A DNA stretch of 64,000 nt from contig DKBG01000042.1 of NCBI GenBank assembly GCA_002451155.1, positions 26,753 through 90,752 of the forward strand, in the 5' to 3' direction. Both the position numbers and the translations under genes were made by a program. The notes beneath the pieces were generated by a model that was given only the letters and a program-made list of their open reading frames with translations, was not told the DNA's origin and did not search any database. This DNA is from Ignavibacteria bacterium UBA6906. GTDB lineage: Bacteria > Bacteroidota > Ignavibacteria > UBA10030 > UBA6906. Within the stretch, counting starts at the first letter, position 1, and every line of letters begins with the position of its first letter. Of this stretch, positions 37,304 to 45,665 are shown piece after piece.

Positions 37304-38695
37304 TCACACCGTCCGGGAAAAAATAGGTTTGGTCTTCAGCATCGCATCGAGGTATGCGTCGAAGCACATCGCGATATTCCTAAGCAGGAGTCTCCCCGAG
37401 CCCACGATCTGGATCCGGCGTCCGGTGGTTTCCACCAGACCGTCCTCCTCGAATGCCCGAAGCATGCCGAGAGAATCCGCAAACGTCTCTTCGAAGTTGA
37501 TCCCGAAACGCTCTTCTACTGACGCCACATCCAGCTCCAGATCGCACATCAGGCGCATGATCACGTGCTTGCGGATGAGGTCGTCGTTGGTCATGCGGTA
37601 CCCCACGCGCGTCGCCAGCCGCCCCGCATCAAGATCGGCGTAGTACTCGGGGAGATGTTTCGTATTCTGCGCGTACACGGTCTGAAAATGACTGATTGCT
37701 GACATGCCGAACCCGTAGAGGTCCGCCTCCGCTTTCGTCGAATACCCCTGGAAATTTCTGTACAGGGTTTTTTCCTTCTGTGCGAGGGCGAGCTCATCCG
37801 TGGTTTTCGCAAAATGATCCATCCCGATATACTCATACCCGTTGGAGCAGAAGTATTCAATTGACATTTTCAGGAGCGCGAGTTTCAGGTCTGGAGCGGG
37901 CAGGTCCTCCTGTCGGATCAGCTTCTGATGCGGCTTCAACCATGGGACGTGCGCATAATTGAACAGGGCAATCCGATCCGGGCTGTATTCAACAATTTTC
38001 CGGAGCGTGCGTTCGAATCCCTGGAGGGTCTGGAACGGCAACCCGTAGATCAAATCCATGTTCACGCTGCCGAAGCCGAGTTCGCGCGCCCACATGTACA
38101 CCTTTGTCGTCATTGACTCGGGCTGAATTCTGTTGACTGCCCGCTGGACCTGTTCGTCGAGGTCCTGGACCCCCATGCTCATCCGGTTAAACCCGGAGTC
38201 CCGCAGCGCCTGCAGATGGTCCCGGGTCAACTCGCGCGGGTCGACCTCAACACTGATTTCCGCCTCCGGCGCGACCCGGAAGGCAGAGTGGATAGCGAGC
38301 CCGACATCACGGATCTGATCGGGGGAACAGTGCGTCGGGGTCCCGCCCCCCCAGTGCAGTTGCACGACGCGTCTCAGGGGGGAGAGGAGGGGGGCGATTG
38401 CCGCGATTTCACGTTTGAGATAGCGATTATATTCTTCGATCCTATTCCGGTCACGCGTGACCAGCATGGTGCATCCACAAAAATAGCAGAGGGTATCGCA
38501 GAAGGGAAAATGAAAATACAGAGAGAGGTCGGTCGTGACAGCCGGACTGTTGGTGTTGAGAATTTCCTGATGGTAATCGCCCGCACTGAAGGAAGAGCTG
38601 AACAGCGGCGCTGTGGGGTAACTCGTGTAGCGGGGGCCCGGGCGATCATACTTCCGGAGCAGATCAAGGTCAACCTGAGAGAACAGCCTTCCCAT
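37304..38695 (-). CDS. hemN: Oxygen-independent coproporphyrinogen III dehydrogenase
   Basis: This radical SAM enzyme oxidatively decarboxylates coproporphyrinogen III to protoporphyrinogen IX in heme synthesis without oxygen. The start is ATG 38695 with GGAGG six bases upstream; the frame is open four codons further to a TTG, which is less likely. The cluster motif CDTLCYFCGC (CxxxCxxC plus the extra HemN cysteine), the segment LHWGGGTPTH, and LIYGLPFQT are typical of true HemN and not of HemW. The 463-residue length fits E. coli HemN. Its presence agrees with anaerobic heme supply for the multiheme cytochromes encoded at 53.7-61.1 kb. Confidence 0.93.
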   Translation of the reverse strand: MGRLFSQVDLDLLRKYDRPGPRYTSYPTAPLFSSSFSAGDYHQEILNTNSPAVTTDLSLYFHFPFCDTLCYFCGCTMLVTRDRNRIEEYNRYLKREIAAIAPLLSPLRRVVQLHWGGGTPTHCSPDQIRDVGLAIHSAFRVAPEAEISVEVDPRELTRDHLQALRDSGFNRMSMGVQDLDEQVQRAVNRIQPESMTTKVYMWARELGFGSVNMDLIYGLPFQTLQGFERTLRKIVEYSPDRIALFNYAHVPWLKPHQKLIRQEDLPAPDLKLALLKMSIEYFCSNGYEYIGMDHFAKTTDELALAQKEKTLYRNFQGYSTKAEADLYGFGMSAISHFQTVYAQNTKHLPEYYADLDAGRLATRVGYRMTNDDLIRKHVIMRLMCDLELDVASVEERFGINFEETFADSLGMLRAFEEDGLVETTGRRIQIVGSGRLLLRNIAMCFDAYLDAMLKTKPIFSRTV

Positions 38696-38772
38696 CAACA
38701 CCTCCAACCGGCGAATGCGGAGAACATAATTACAGAATACTGAGTTTTCGTCGGAATATCAAGGCTGCCCGC

Positions 38773-39234
38773 TCACTGGACCATGATCGTCGGATTCACT
38801 TCGACGATTGAATCGATAGAATTTGTCACAAGACAGTGCTTCTGGGCTCCCTCCAACACGGTGAGGACGTCGTCCTCCTTCGCTCCTCGAGTGACAACGA
38901 TAGTTGGAAAGATCACAATCCGGGTAAACCGGTACTGGCCGTCGATGAATTCGAGAACCCCGTTTGCGTGGCTTCGATACGAATGGATCGGGAGGTCCGC
39001 CTTTTCAGCGAACGCCAGAAACGTCGACATGTGACAGATCTCAACCGAGGCGACAAACATCTCCTCCGGTGTCCACGATTCTTTCTCCCCGCCGAACTCA
39101 GGAGGGCTTGAGATTGTAATGGACGGCTTGCCCTCGGATGAGAGCCTTCCCCTTCTTCCTGAAACCCACTCGGTGCTGGTGCGGTAGGTAAAGATCCTGT
39201 GTTTCAATCCTGAGGGATCACCTGTTTTCATCAT
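38773..39234 (-). CDS. OsmC/Ohr-family protein
   Basis: This is a 153-residue member of the OsmC superfamily, small cysteine peroxidases that reduce organic hydroperoxides with a pair of cysteines. Both are visible, in VEICHMS near residue 67 and QKHCLVT near residue 133, with the family segment GGEKESWTPEEMFVASVE between N-terminal strands and the first cysteine. The start overlaps the stop of the leuD-like gene (ATGA), so it belongs to the same operon. It could protect the iron-sulfur hydratase encoded upstream. OsmC versus Ohr or other subfamily cannot be decided. There is no signal peptide, so it is cytosolic. Confidence 0.88.
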   Translation of the reverse strand: MMKTGDPSGLKHRIFTYRTSTEWVSGRRGRLSSEGKPSITISSPPEFGGEKESWTPEEMFVASVEICHMSTFLAFAEKADLPIHSYRSHANGVLEFIDGQYRFTRIVIFPTIVVTRGAKEDDVLTVLEGAQKHCLVTNSIDSIVEVNPTIMVQ

Positions 39235-39737
39235 GCGTCTGTCGTCCGAAGAGTTTTGAGGAGTCGTTGCCGGGTATAGGAAATCAATCCGCCGGCATCC
39301 AGAATCGCCTGGCGGGCTTTCGGCAGCGGGAGGACCGCAAACCGTCCTCCGCTTGTTCGATTACGGATGACTTCCCCAACGATTTCCACGGTATCACCTT
39401 CCGCCGCCTCAAAGCCGGGAGCGGTGATGAGGTTCAGCCCGAGGTTGATTGCATTCTGCATAAATATTCGGGCGAAGCTTCCCGCAACAACAGTCAGTTC
39501 ATACCCTTTGAGGGTGGAGACAGCCTGTTCACGCGACGAGCCGCACCCGAAGTTCTTCCCGGCGGCGATCACGCTCCCCGGGGGGATCTCACCTGACTTC
39601 AGCCGGGTGTTGAAGCCGGCAAGGTCGGCAAATGCGAACTGGGGGGTTTCCGACGGAAGCACGGTCGCCATGTACCGGCCAGGGTAGATCACGTCTGTCG
39701 AGATGTCATCACCAAGAGTGAGCACAACTGCAGGCAT
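39231..39737 (-). CDS. LeuD-type small subunit of an aconitase-superfamily hydratase
   Basis: This is a 168-residue small (swivel) subunit. The start is the ATG at 39737 formed by the TAATG overlap with the large-subunit stop; the frame runs upstream inside the large-subunit gene and that part is not real. The signature GKNFGCGSSREQA places it in the LeuD/HacB/AksE family, which pairs with a LeuC-like large subunit to make a [4Fe-4S] hydro-lyase. Family members act on isopropylmalate, homocitrate, citrate analogues, citramalate/mesaconate or dimethylmalate. The gene context (isocitrate dehydrogenase, Kor) makes a citrate/isocitrate activity plausible but unproven. Confidence 0.9.
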   Translation of the reverse strand: MPAVVLTLGDDISTDVIYPGRYMATVLPSETPQFAFADLAGFNTRLKSGEIPPGSVIAAGKNFGCGSSREQAVSTLKGYELTVVAGSFARIFMQNAINLGLNLITAPGFEAAEGDTVEIVGEVIRNRTSGGRFAVLPLPKARQAILDAGGLISYTRQRLLKTLRTTDA

Positions 39738-41032
39738 TACGCACGCGCTCCTTTCCGCGGATCCGTTATGACCCCCGTGATGGCAGACGCCGCAGCCACC
39801 GCGGGCGAACAGAGATAGACCTCCGAATTGGGATTTCCCATTCTTCCCTTGAAATTGCGATTGGTCGTTGACAGGGCAGTCTCGCCGTCCCCGAGTGCAC
39901 CCTCGTGGACTCCAAGGCACGGCCCGCACCCGGGATTCATCACCAGAGCTCCGGCCTGCACGAGGTCCGCCACCATCCCCTGCTCAAGGGCCTGCGAGTA
40001 GATTCGTCCGGAGGCCGGAAATACCAGCATCCGCGTATTCGACGCCACTTTCCTCCCGCGCAGGATCCCCGCAGCCATGGCGAGATCATCAAGACGGCCA
40101 TTCGTACATGATCCAATGACGATCTGATCGACCGGTTTTCCCTCCACTGCGTCAATCGATTTGACATTGTCCACGGTATGGGGACAGGCGATCTGTGGCG
40201 TCAGCTCCGACACATCGATCGAAAGGTGCTGATCGTACACCGCATCGGGATCCGGCAGCACACGGTGCACGATATCCCGAACGCCCGCCTCGTCTCTCAG
40301 ATACCGCACCGTCTCATCGTCACACGGAACGATCCCGGCTGTCGCGCCGGCTTCCACAGCCATATTACAGATAACGAGTCGTCCCGAGGTAGACATCGAC
40401 GTGACCGTGCTACCGTGATATTCAATGACTCGAAAGTTCGCACCCTGCGCCGTCAGCATTCCAATCAGATGAAGCACCAGATCCTTCGGACCGACAAACG
40501 GAGGGAATGTCCCGCTGACGTTGACATTGATGGTCGCAGGCACTTCGACGTTCACCGCAATGCCCAGCGCCCAGACACTTGCCATTTCCGTTGCCCCGAT
40601 GCCGAAGGCAAACGCCCCCAGGGCCCCATGGCTTGTGGTGTGAGAATCGGTGCCCACCACCACGAATCCCGGCCGCACGTAGCCACTTTCGGGGAGAATC
40701 TGGTGGCAAATCCCTCCGACATCTCCTCTGATGTCGTGGAACTTCCGGATCGCGTGCTTTGCTACGAATGCGCGGATCTTCTTCTGATTTGTCGCCGTCT
40801 TGGGCGATTCCGCGGGAACCCGGTGATCGAAAATGATTGCCACTCTTGCTGGATCCCAGACTGCCGGGTCGAGACCGGTTTCTTTGTACACCTCGAGAAA
40901 TTGGTTGATTACGAGGGCCGCGTTCTCATGCGACATGGCCAGATCCACAGCCGGTTCCACGACTTCGCCAGCGGTCACCACCTGCCGGCCGGTGGCGCGA
41001 GCCAAAATCTTTTCAACGATTGTCATGCCCAT
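39737..41032 (-). CDS. LeuC-type large subunit of an aconitase-superfamily hydratase
   Basis: This is a 431-residue large subunit carrying the [4Fe-4S] cluster; ligands are visible in GSCTNGR and in NPGCGPCLG. GTDSHTTSHGALGAFAFGIGATEM is also family-typical, spanning TDSHT. The length (shorter than the roughly 466 residues of E. coli LeuC) fits the type 2 / homoaconitase-like branch, whose substrate range is broad. Start is the ATG at 41032, with a second Met two codons in; no strong ribosome binding site is seen. Its stop overlaps leuD (TAATG). No leuA or leuB-type neighbour is present, apart from the HMGL and isocitrate dehydrogenase genes, so leucine biosynthesis is not the obvious reading. 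Confidence 0.9.
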   Translation of the reverse strand: MGMTIVEKILARATGRQVVTAGEVVEPAVDLAMSHENAALVINQFLEVYKETGLDPAVWDPARVAIIFDHRVPAESPKTATNQKKIRAFVAKHAIRKFHDIRGDVGGICHQILPESGYVRPGFVVVGTDSHTTSHGALGAFAFGIGATEMASVWALGIAVNVEVPATINVNVSGTFPPFVGPKDLVLHLIGMLTAQGANFRVIEYHGSTVTSMSTSGRLVICNMAVEAGATAGIVPCDDETVRYLRDEAGVRDIVHRVLPDPDAVYDQHLSIDVSELTPQIACPHTVDNVKSIDAVEGKPVDQIVIGSCTNGRLDDLAMAAGILRGRKVASNTRMLVFPASGRIYSQALEQGMVADLVQAGALVMNPGCGPCLGVHEGALGDGETALSTTNRNFKGRMGNPNSEVYLCSPAVAAASAITGVITDPRKGARA

Positions 41033-41087
41033 ACAGGGTATCCATTTTCCGGTATACTGGGTTGTAGTACGGATCGCCGGCGAGAGA

Positions 41088-42293
41088 TCAGATCACCCGT
41101 CTCTCCCGAAGTGATTCTATCTCCCGATCATCGTATCCGAGATCCTTCAATACTTCATCGGTATGCTCTCCCAGACGGGGAGGAGGTGACTCCACCAGTC
41201 CGGGCGTCTTTTCAAACTTCGCGGTAAGATTGAAGAGACTGACCTCTCCAATTCCGTCGACGGTTACAGATGAAAACGCTTCCCGATGGCCGATCTGCTC
41301 CTGCTTCAGCGCTTCTTCAAGAGACAGAATCTCCCCCGAGGGGACATCGCGATCATTGAGTTCCCGCACCCAGTATTCTGTCTCTCGTTCAGCCAGCCGG
41401 GCTTCAAGGAGTGGTGTCAAGTCTTTTCTATTCTTCTTTCTCGTATCTCGCTCCTGGAACCTCGGGTCTGTTTTGAGCTCAGCGAGACCAAGGACATCCG
41501 CAACGGCTTCCCACTGCTCCTGCTTATTTGCGGCGATGTTGATGTAGCCATCCCGGGTTTTAAAGGTCCCCGAGGGGGCGGCGGTGAAATTGTCATTCCC
41601 CATAAGAACCGGTTGCTGGCCCCCGATCATGAGGTTCGCCACCACCCAGCCCATCAATGGCATGATGGAATCGAGGAGCGCCACGTCAATATGCTGACCT
41701 TCGCCCGTGCGGTCCCTGTGCAGGAGCGCTGCCATCACGGCAAACGCGGCGTTCAGCCCACCCACCGTATCGCAGACGGGAAAGCCCGCACGGAGAGGAG
41801 AGCAACGCTCATCGCCGTTGACCGCCATTTCACCGCTGAGCCCCTGGATGATCTGGTCGTAGGCGGGCTTCAAGGAGTCCGGGCCGGTTTGCCCGAACCC
41901 GGAAATCGCGCAATAGACAAGTCGCGTATTGAGTTGACGCAGCGTCTCATATCCGAGACCGAGTCTTTTCATGACGTCCGGCCGGAAGTTCTCCACCAGA
42001 ACGTCGGCGGATTTGACCAGCTTCTTGAGGATTTCTTTTCCCTCACCCGCCTTCAGATTAAGGGTGAGCGACTTCTTGTTTGCGTTCTGCGCGAGGAAAC
42101 TTGTCCCCATGAGCATTGCATTGTAGCGAGGAACACACCCAAGAGTTCTCGCAAGGTCTCCCCCGGTAGGGTTTTCAATCTTGATGACCTCTGCTCCCAG
42201 GAGGGCGAGATGGAGTGTGGCAAACGGACCCGAGAGCACATTCGTCAGATCCAAGACCCTGATCCCCTCGAGTAGTCTTCTTCTTCCGTTCAT
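41088..42293 (-). CDS. CaiB/BaiF-type (class III) CoA-transferase
   Basis: This is a 401-residue family III CoA-transferase, which moves CoA between acyl-CoA and a free acid through a catalytic aspartate. That Asp is visible in AYDQIIQGLSG, and the N-terminal GIRVLDLTNVLSGPFA and RTLGCVPRYN regions plus VLVENFRPDVMKRLGLGYE are typical. I choose ATG 42293 (MNGRRRLLEG); a second possible start is at 42311. It lies 40 bp after the HMG-CoA-lyase-family gene, with which it is probably co-transcribed. Known pairings of this kind include succinyl-CoA:HMG or glutarate transferases (SUGCT) and mesaconyl/citramalyl transferases. In this context a di- or tricarboxylate acceptor such as citrate is possible. 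Substrate is not determined. Confidence 0.9.
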   Translation of the reverse strand: MNGRRRLLEGIRVLDLTNVLSGPFATLHLALLGAEVIKIENPTGGDLARTLGCVPRYNAMLMGTSFLAQNANKKSLTLNLKAGEGKEILKKLVKSADVLVENFRPDVMKRLGLGYETLRQLNTRLVYCAISGFGQTGPDSLKPAYDQIIQGLSGEMAVNGDERCSPLRAGFPVCDTVGGLNAAFAVMAALLHRDRTGEGQHIDVALLDSIMPLMGWVVANLMIGGQQPVLMGNDNFTAAPSGTFKTRDGYINIAANKQEQWEAVADVLGLAELKTDPRFQERDTRKKNRKDLTPLLEARLAERETEYWVRELNDRDVPSGEILSLEEALKQEQIGHREAFSSVTVDGIGEVSLFNLTAKFEKTPGLVESPPPRLGEHTDEVLKDLGYDDREIESLRERRVI

Positions 42294-42333
42294 ACCCTTT
42301 CCCAAAGACATCGCATTCCGGTGAGTTGCACGT

Positions 42334-43251
42334 TCAGGCGCCCGGAGTCTCCGGGATCGCGCCAGTCTTGTAGACGGTACCAGGCAGATCCCGGCCGAAG
42401 AACTCTGCCACATCTTCGGCGAGGTGGAGAAGCGCGGGCAGGTCTACCTCCGTCCGGAGACCCATTCTGTGCAGCATATGGACCAGATCCTCTGTCGCCA
42501 CATTTCCGCCCGCAATTCTTGTAAACGGGCAACCACCCAACCCCCCGATCGACGATTCGAATGATCGCACACCCACCCGCAGCGCGGCATAGCAGTTTGC
42601 CAGCGCCAGCCCATACGTGTTATGAAAATGGCATGCGAGGTCCACTGTTTCATCGATTTTGAGAATTCGCCCGTAGAGCCGTTCGACCTGATCGGGCGAG
42701 GCGTGCCCGGCCGTATCGGCCAGACTGATGTTCTGGAGTCCGGCATTCAGGTATCGTTCCACGATGGCGAGGACCCGTTCCGGCGGAACAACTCCCTCAT
42801 AGCCGCAGCCAAAAGCGGATTGGACCGACACTTGTACTTTTGATCCGGCACGTTCCGCCTCACCAGCAATGGCGACGATTCTGTCTGTCGCTTCGGTGAC
42901 GGACATTCCTGTATTTTTTTTGCTGTGGGTTTCGCTTGCAGAGACGCCCATGCAGAACAGTTCCACTCCGCAGGCCAGGCCTCGTTCCAACCCCTTTTCG
43001 TTCAGGACAAGCGCGGATAAGGTCGGGCCTTTCGGCTTGGACCTTTCCGAATCCAGCTCGGTGAAGAGCCGGTCGGTATCCGCCATTTGCGGGACTTTGC
43101 CTGGGTGGACAAACGACCCGACCTGAACCAGATCCACTCCTGTACCGGCCACTCGACGGATCCATTCAAGCTTTGTCTCCAGTGGGACGACCCGCTCCTC
43201 CATCTGGAGTCCATCTCTCAGCCCCACTTCATGGACAACGATACGATGCAT
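42334..43251 (-). CDS. HMG-CoA-lyase-family enzyme
   Basis: This is a 305-residue DRE-TIM metallolyase of the HMG-CoA lyase family, which cleaves a 3-hydroxyacyl-CoA into acetyl-CoA and a keto acid. The N-terminal EVGLRDGLQ catalytic arginine-aspartate motif, VSVQSAFGCGYEG, the metal ligands in CHFHNTYG, and the active-site cysteine in GGLGGCPF with NVATEDLVHML are all present. These separate it from isopropylmalate and homocitrate synthases. By family the substrate is HMG-CoA, but structural analogues such as citryl-CoA or citramalyl-CoA are conceivable given the neighbouring CoA-transferase, LeuCD-type hydratase and isocitrate dehydrogenase. It starts at ATG 43251, 9 bp after the isocitrate dehydrogenase stop, so translation is probably coupled. 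Confidence 0.9.
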   Translation of the reverse strand: MHRIVVHEVGLRDGLQMEERVVPLETKLEWIRRVAGTGVDLVQVGSFVHPGKVPQMADTDRLFTELDSERSKPKGPTLSALVLNEKGLERGLACGVELFCMGVSASETHSKKNTGMSVTEATDRIVAIAGEAERAGSKVQVSVQSAFGCGYEGVVPPERVLAIVERYLNAGLQNISLADTAGHASPDQVERLYGRILKIDETVDLACHFHNTYGLALANCYAALRVGVRSFESSIGGLGGCPFTRIAGGNVATEDLVHMLHRMGLRTEVDLPALLHLAEDVAEFFGRDLPGTVYKTGAIPETPGA

Positions 43252-43260
43252 AGAGCACTC

Positions 43261-44379
43261 TCACAGGTGTGCCGCGATGGCCTCTGCCATCTCGAGCGTG
43301 CTGTTCCTTCCCCCCATGTCGTACGTCCTCACCTTGCCTTCCCGGATAACATCGGCAGTTGCCTGCTCAAGCCGGTTCCCTTTCTCGGTTTCGCCCAGCC
43401 AATCGAGCATCATCTTGGCGGCAAGTATCGTAGCGATCGGGTTCACTCTGGACTGACCGGCATACTTGGGGGCAGACCCGTGAGAAGGCTCAAAAACCGC
43501 GAGGGATTTTCCAATATTCCCGGAGCAGCCGAATCCGAGCCCCCCGACCATCTGTGCGGCAAGGTCTGAGATAATGTCGCCATACAGATTAGGGGCGACC
43601 AGCACGTCGTAGCTGCTCGGGTTCTTCAGGAGCCACATGCAAATCGCGTCTACGTTCGCGTCATCGACGTGGATCCCGGGATACTCCCGCGACACTCGCT
43701 TCGCCTCCTCGAGGAAGAGGCCGTCGGTGGCCCGGACCACGTTCGCTTTGTGAACAATCGTGACCTTTCGCCGATTCTGCGTCCTCGCAAACTCGAATGC
43801 CGAGCGGACAATCCGTTCCGACCCCCTTTTCGTGTTGATCTTACAGGAGACAGCATACTGATCTCCCGGCAGATTCTTAAATCCGTGGAACGGCCGGGAT
43901 AGTCTGCCGAGCACGTCCGCGAGTTCCTGCGGGACGGGAGAGAATTCGACCCCGGCATACAGATCCTCCGTGTTTTCCCGGAACACCACGAGGTCAACTT
44001 TTTCCTGGTAGTTGAGGGGATTCCCCGGATACGCCTTGCATGGACGGAGGCAGACATAAAGGTCGAACATCTGTCTCATTCGCACAATTGGCGAGCGGTA
44101 CATGAGTCCTTTGCCTCTCAGCTCCGGCACGAGTTCGGCCTCGGCGGTTTTTGCCGGTTTCGAGGTAATCGCTCCGAACATGGCCGCATTGACGCTCTTC
44201 AGGAGCGCAATTGTCCTCTCCGGGAACGCATCCCCCTCCGTGCGCCAGTATTCCCAGCCGATGTCACCGTGGAGATACTCAGCATCGAGAGCTATCCGGT
44301 CCAGGACTATCCTGGCCGCGTCCATGACATCATTTCCGATCCCGTCGCCGGGAAGCCACGCAATTTTGTATTTGCTCAT
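43261..44379 (-). CDS. Isocitrate dehydrogenase, NAD-type (decarboxylating dehydrogenase family)
   Basis: This is a 372-residue member of the isocitrate/isopropylmalate dehydrogenase family. The substrate-binding helix VVFRENTEDLYAGVEF is characteristic of NAD-dependent isocitrate dehydrogenases (isopropylmalate dehydrogenases have a different pattern here), and IVHKANVVRATDGLF, VDDANVDAICMWLL and PNLYGDIISDLAAQ carry the catalytic Tyr/Lys and metal aspartates. The length fits the prokaryotic NAD-type or homoisocitrate-like subgroup. It would connect isocitrate to 2-oxoglutarate, the substrate of the Kor complex encoded upstream in the same orientation. Homoisocitrate or isopropylmalate activity cannot be excluded by sequence. 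Confidence 0.88.
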   Translation of the reverse strand: MSKYKIAWLPGDGIGNDVMDAARIVLDRIALDAEYLHGDIGWEYWRTEGDAFPERTIALLKSVNAAMFGAITSKPAKTAEAELVPELRGKGLMYRSPIVRMRQMFDLYVCLRPCKAYPGNPLNYQEKVDLVVFRENTEDLYAGVEFSPVPQELADVLGRLSRPFHGFKNLPGDQYAVSCKINTKRGSERIVRSAFEFARTQNRRKVTIVHKANVVRATDGLFLEEAKRVSREYPGIHVDDANVDAICMWLLKNPSSYDVLVAPNLYGDIISDLAAQMVGGLGFGCSGNIGKSLAVFEPSHGSAPKYAGQSRVNPIATILAAKMMLDWLGETEKGNRLEQATADVIREGKVRTYDMGGRNSTLEMAEAIAAHL

Positions 44380-44475
44380 ACAGGTTCCGTTTGTTCATGG
44401 TCACTCCGGCGGGGACCCTGCCTTCCATTCCATGATAGAGGATCCTTTGCCTGCCGGCTATCACCTATTGATGCC

Positions 44476-45048
44476 TTACACCGTTTCCTTCTTCGCCACA
44501 GGGTGCTCAACGGACGCCGTGAACGCCTCTCCCGCCTGGACACCCAGACCAAGGCCGAGGCCGAGGAGCAACCCATCCAGAAAATTGTCACGGAACAGCG
44601 TTGCGGGAAGTCCTCCACCGCCCGCGAACAGATCCGACAGAAGAGTCAGCATGACGAACATGGCACCGTAGGTCAGGCTGACTACGGCGAACTTCATCCG
44701 CCGGTGCGTTGCGAGCTTCCGTTCAAACAGGAAGGCCAGCGCAATCACCGGCACATTCAGCCCGAAGGAGAAGAGGATGGATCGCATCATCGTCACGTAG
44801 GCCGACCCGACAGTAAACTGTGCGGCGCTGATGACGACAGCGGCGGTAATCGCCTCGGAGAGCCCTCTGACATGGTAGAAGGCGAAGATCAGCGCCCCGC
44901 TGAAGCCGAACGACACAAATGCGAACCCGGCGCTTGTAGGGCTGAACACCATGGTCCCGTACGATAACAGGCCAACCACAACTGCTCCTGCGACTCCGGC
45001 GATGGTGATGACGATGATGGTCACGATGTGCGCGAGTGATGGTTTCAT
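44476..45048 (-). CDS. Unknown six-helix integral membrane protein
   Basis: This is a 190-residue protein with about six hydrophobic segments, starting MKPSLAHIVTIIVITIAGVAGAVVVG. The start at ATG 45048 follows AAGGAG; the frame is open 24 codons upstream without a better start. A Gly-rich segment (LLLGLGLGLGVQAGEAF) lies near the C-terminus and a short charged loop (FERKLATHRRMK) in the middle. I do not recognise the family. It lacks the VIT1/Ccc1 metal-transport motif, so the idea of a membrane-bound ferritin partner for the adjacent small proteins is not supported. It sits between the small ferritin-like gene and isocitrate dehydrogenase. Confidence 0.7.
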   Translation of the reverse strand: MKPSLAHIVTIIVITIAGVAGAVVVGLLSYGTMVFSPTSAGFAFVSFGFSGALIFAFYHVRGLSEAITAAVVISAAQFTVGSAYVTMMRSILFSFGLNVPVIALAFLFERKLATHRRMKFAVVSLTYGAMFVMLTLLSDLFAGGGGLPATLFRDNFLDGLLLGLGLGLGVQAGEAFTASVEHPVAKKETV

Positions 45049-45126
45049 GGTTTCTCCTTTCGCAATAGGAAACAGGGATGCCACTCCATCGGTGCGAAAC
45101 GCCAGCTGGCCCTCATCCACCCCTCG

Positions 45127-45378
45127 TCAGTCCGCCATCCCGGCCTCCAGATCACGCTGGAGCTGCAATTCCACCAGCTCCCTGCGAAGCGTTTCCGCGT
45201 GGTCTTGCTCCATCTCTGCAAGTCCGAGCAGGACACGGCGCGTATGGGCATTCCCCGTCCGTTCCGCGGCCTTTCGGTAGTACTCCCGCGCTTCCTCCTC
45301 ATCAGCGATGGCGAGCTCGAGGATGTCCTGGATTGACATCTCGCTCCAATTGAGCATATCATGAGGCGGATGAGACAT
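45127..45378 (-). CDS. Very small rubrerythrin/ferritin-like protein
   Basis: This is an 83-residue, mostly helical protein. Two helices are visible (IQDILELAIADEEEAREYYRKAAE and TRRVLLGLAEMEQDHAETLRREL), carrying a Glu-rich first helix and an ExxH in the second (EMEQDH). This is one half of the four-helix diiron bundle of rubrerythrins and ferritins, so a functional site would need a dimer, as in encapsulated ferritins. Its ATG begins one base after the stop of the next small gene (45380-45628), so they are translationally linked. Iron binding or peroxide reduction is inferred from the family; not all ligands of a classical diiron site can be assigned. Confidence 0.7.
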   Translation of the reverse strand: MSHPPHDMLNWSEMSIQDILELAIADEEEAREYYRKAAERTGNAHTRRVLLGLAEMEQDHAETLRRELVELQLQRDLEAGMAD

Positions 45379-45379
45379 A

Positions 45380-45628
45380 TCAGGAAAAGCTTTCGTTGAT
45401 TTTATCGAGAGTGCTGAATTTCACAGTCAGTATTTCCCGTTTTTCCCGCAACAGGGCAAGCATCTTCTCCCGTTCCCGCGCGAGGGTTTCAAGGAGTTCA
45501 CGAACATCGGGATAGTCACACACGGCCGCGTAGTCCCGGTACTCTCTGGCCGCCTGTGCCTCGCGCTGCTCAGCCACCTCGAGTGCGTTACACAGCCCCT
45601 TGCACGAATGCACGCAATCCTGTTTCAT
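45380..45628 (-). CDS. Small cysteine-containing helical protein, possible ferritin-like relative
   Basis: I set the start at the ATG at 45628 (MKQDCVHSCKGLC...), which has a very good AAGGAGG site upstream; the frame is open 31 codons further but without reason to use it. The 82 residues have three N-terminal cysteines (C5, C9, C13) and then two charged helices (LEVAEQREAQAAREYRDYAAV and VRELLETLAREREKMLALLREKREI). The layout resembles the neighbouring 83-residue ferritin-like protein, but no ExxH is present, so any metal site would be different or lost. It lies 37 bp downstream of korC and one base before the neighbour. Function is unknown; a pairing with the neighbour is possible. Confidence 0.65.
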   Translation of the reverse strand: MKQDCVHSCKGLCNALEVAEQREAQAAREYRDYAAVCDYPDVRELLETLAREREKMLALLREKREILTVKFSTLDKINESFS

Positions 45629-45665
45629 CGCCGCCTCCTTCCTTTCACCTGATGAGTCCGGCATC

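Noticed and set aside
39231..44379. Leucine biosynthesis operon (leuA, leuC, leuD, leuB)
   Set aside because: The candidate leuA has the GLGGCPF cysteine and DGLQ features of HMG-CoA lyase, and the leuB candidate has the RENTEDLYAGVE pattern of isocitrate dehydrogenase. Only LeuCD would fit.
44476..45378. Membrane-bound ferritin (rubrerythrin plus VIT1-like transporter) split in two genes
   Set aside because: The membrane protein lacks the VIT1/Ccc1 motifs, so only the small ferritin-like partner is supported.
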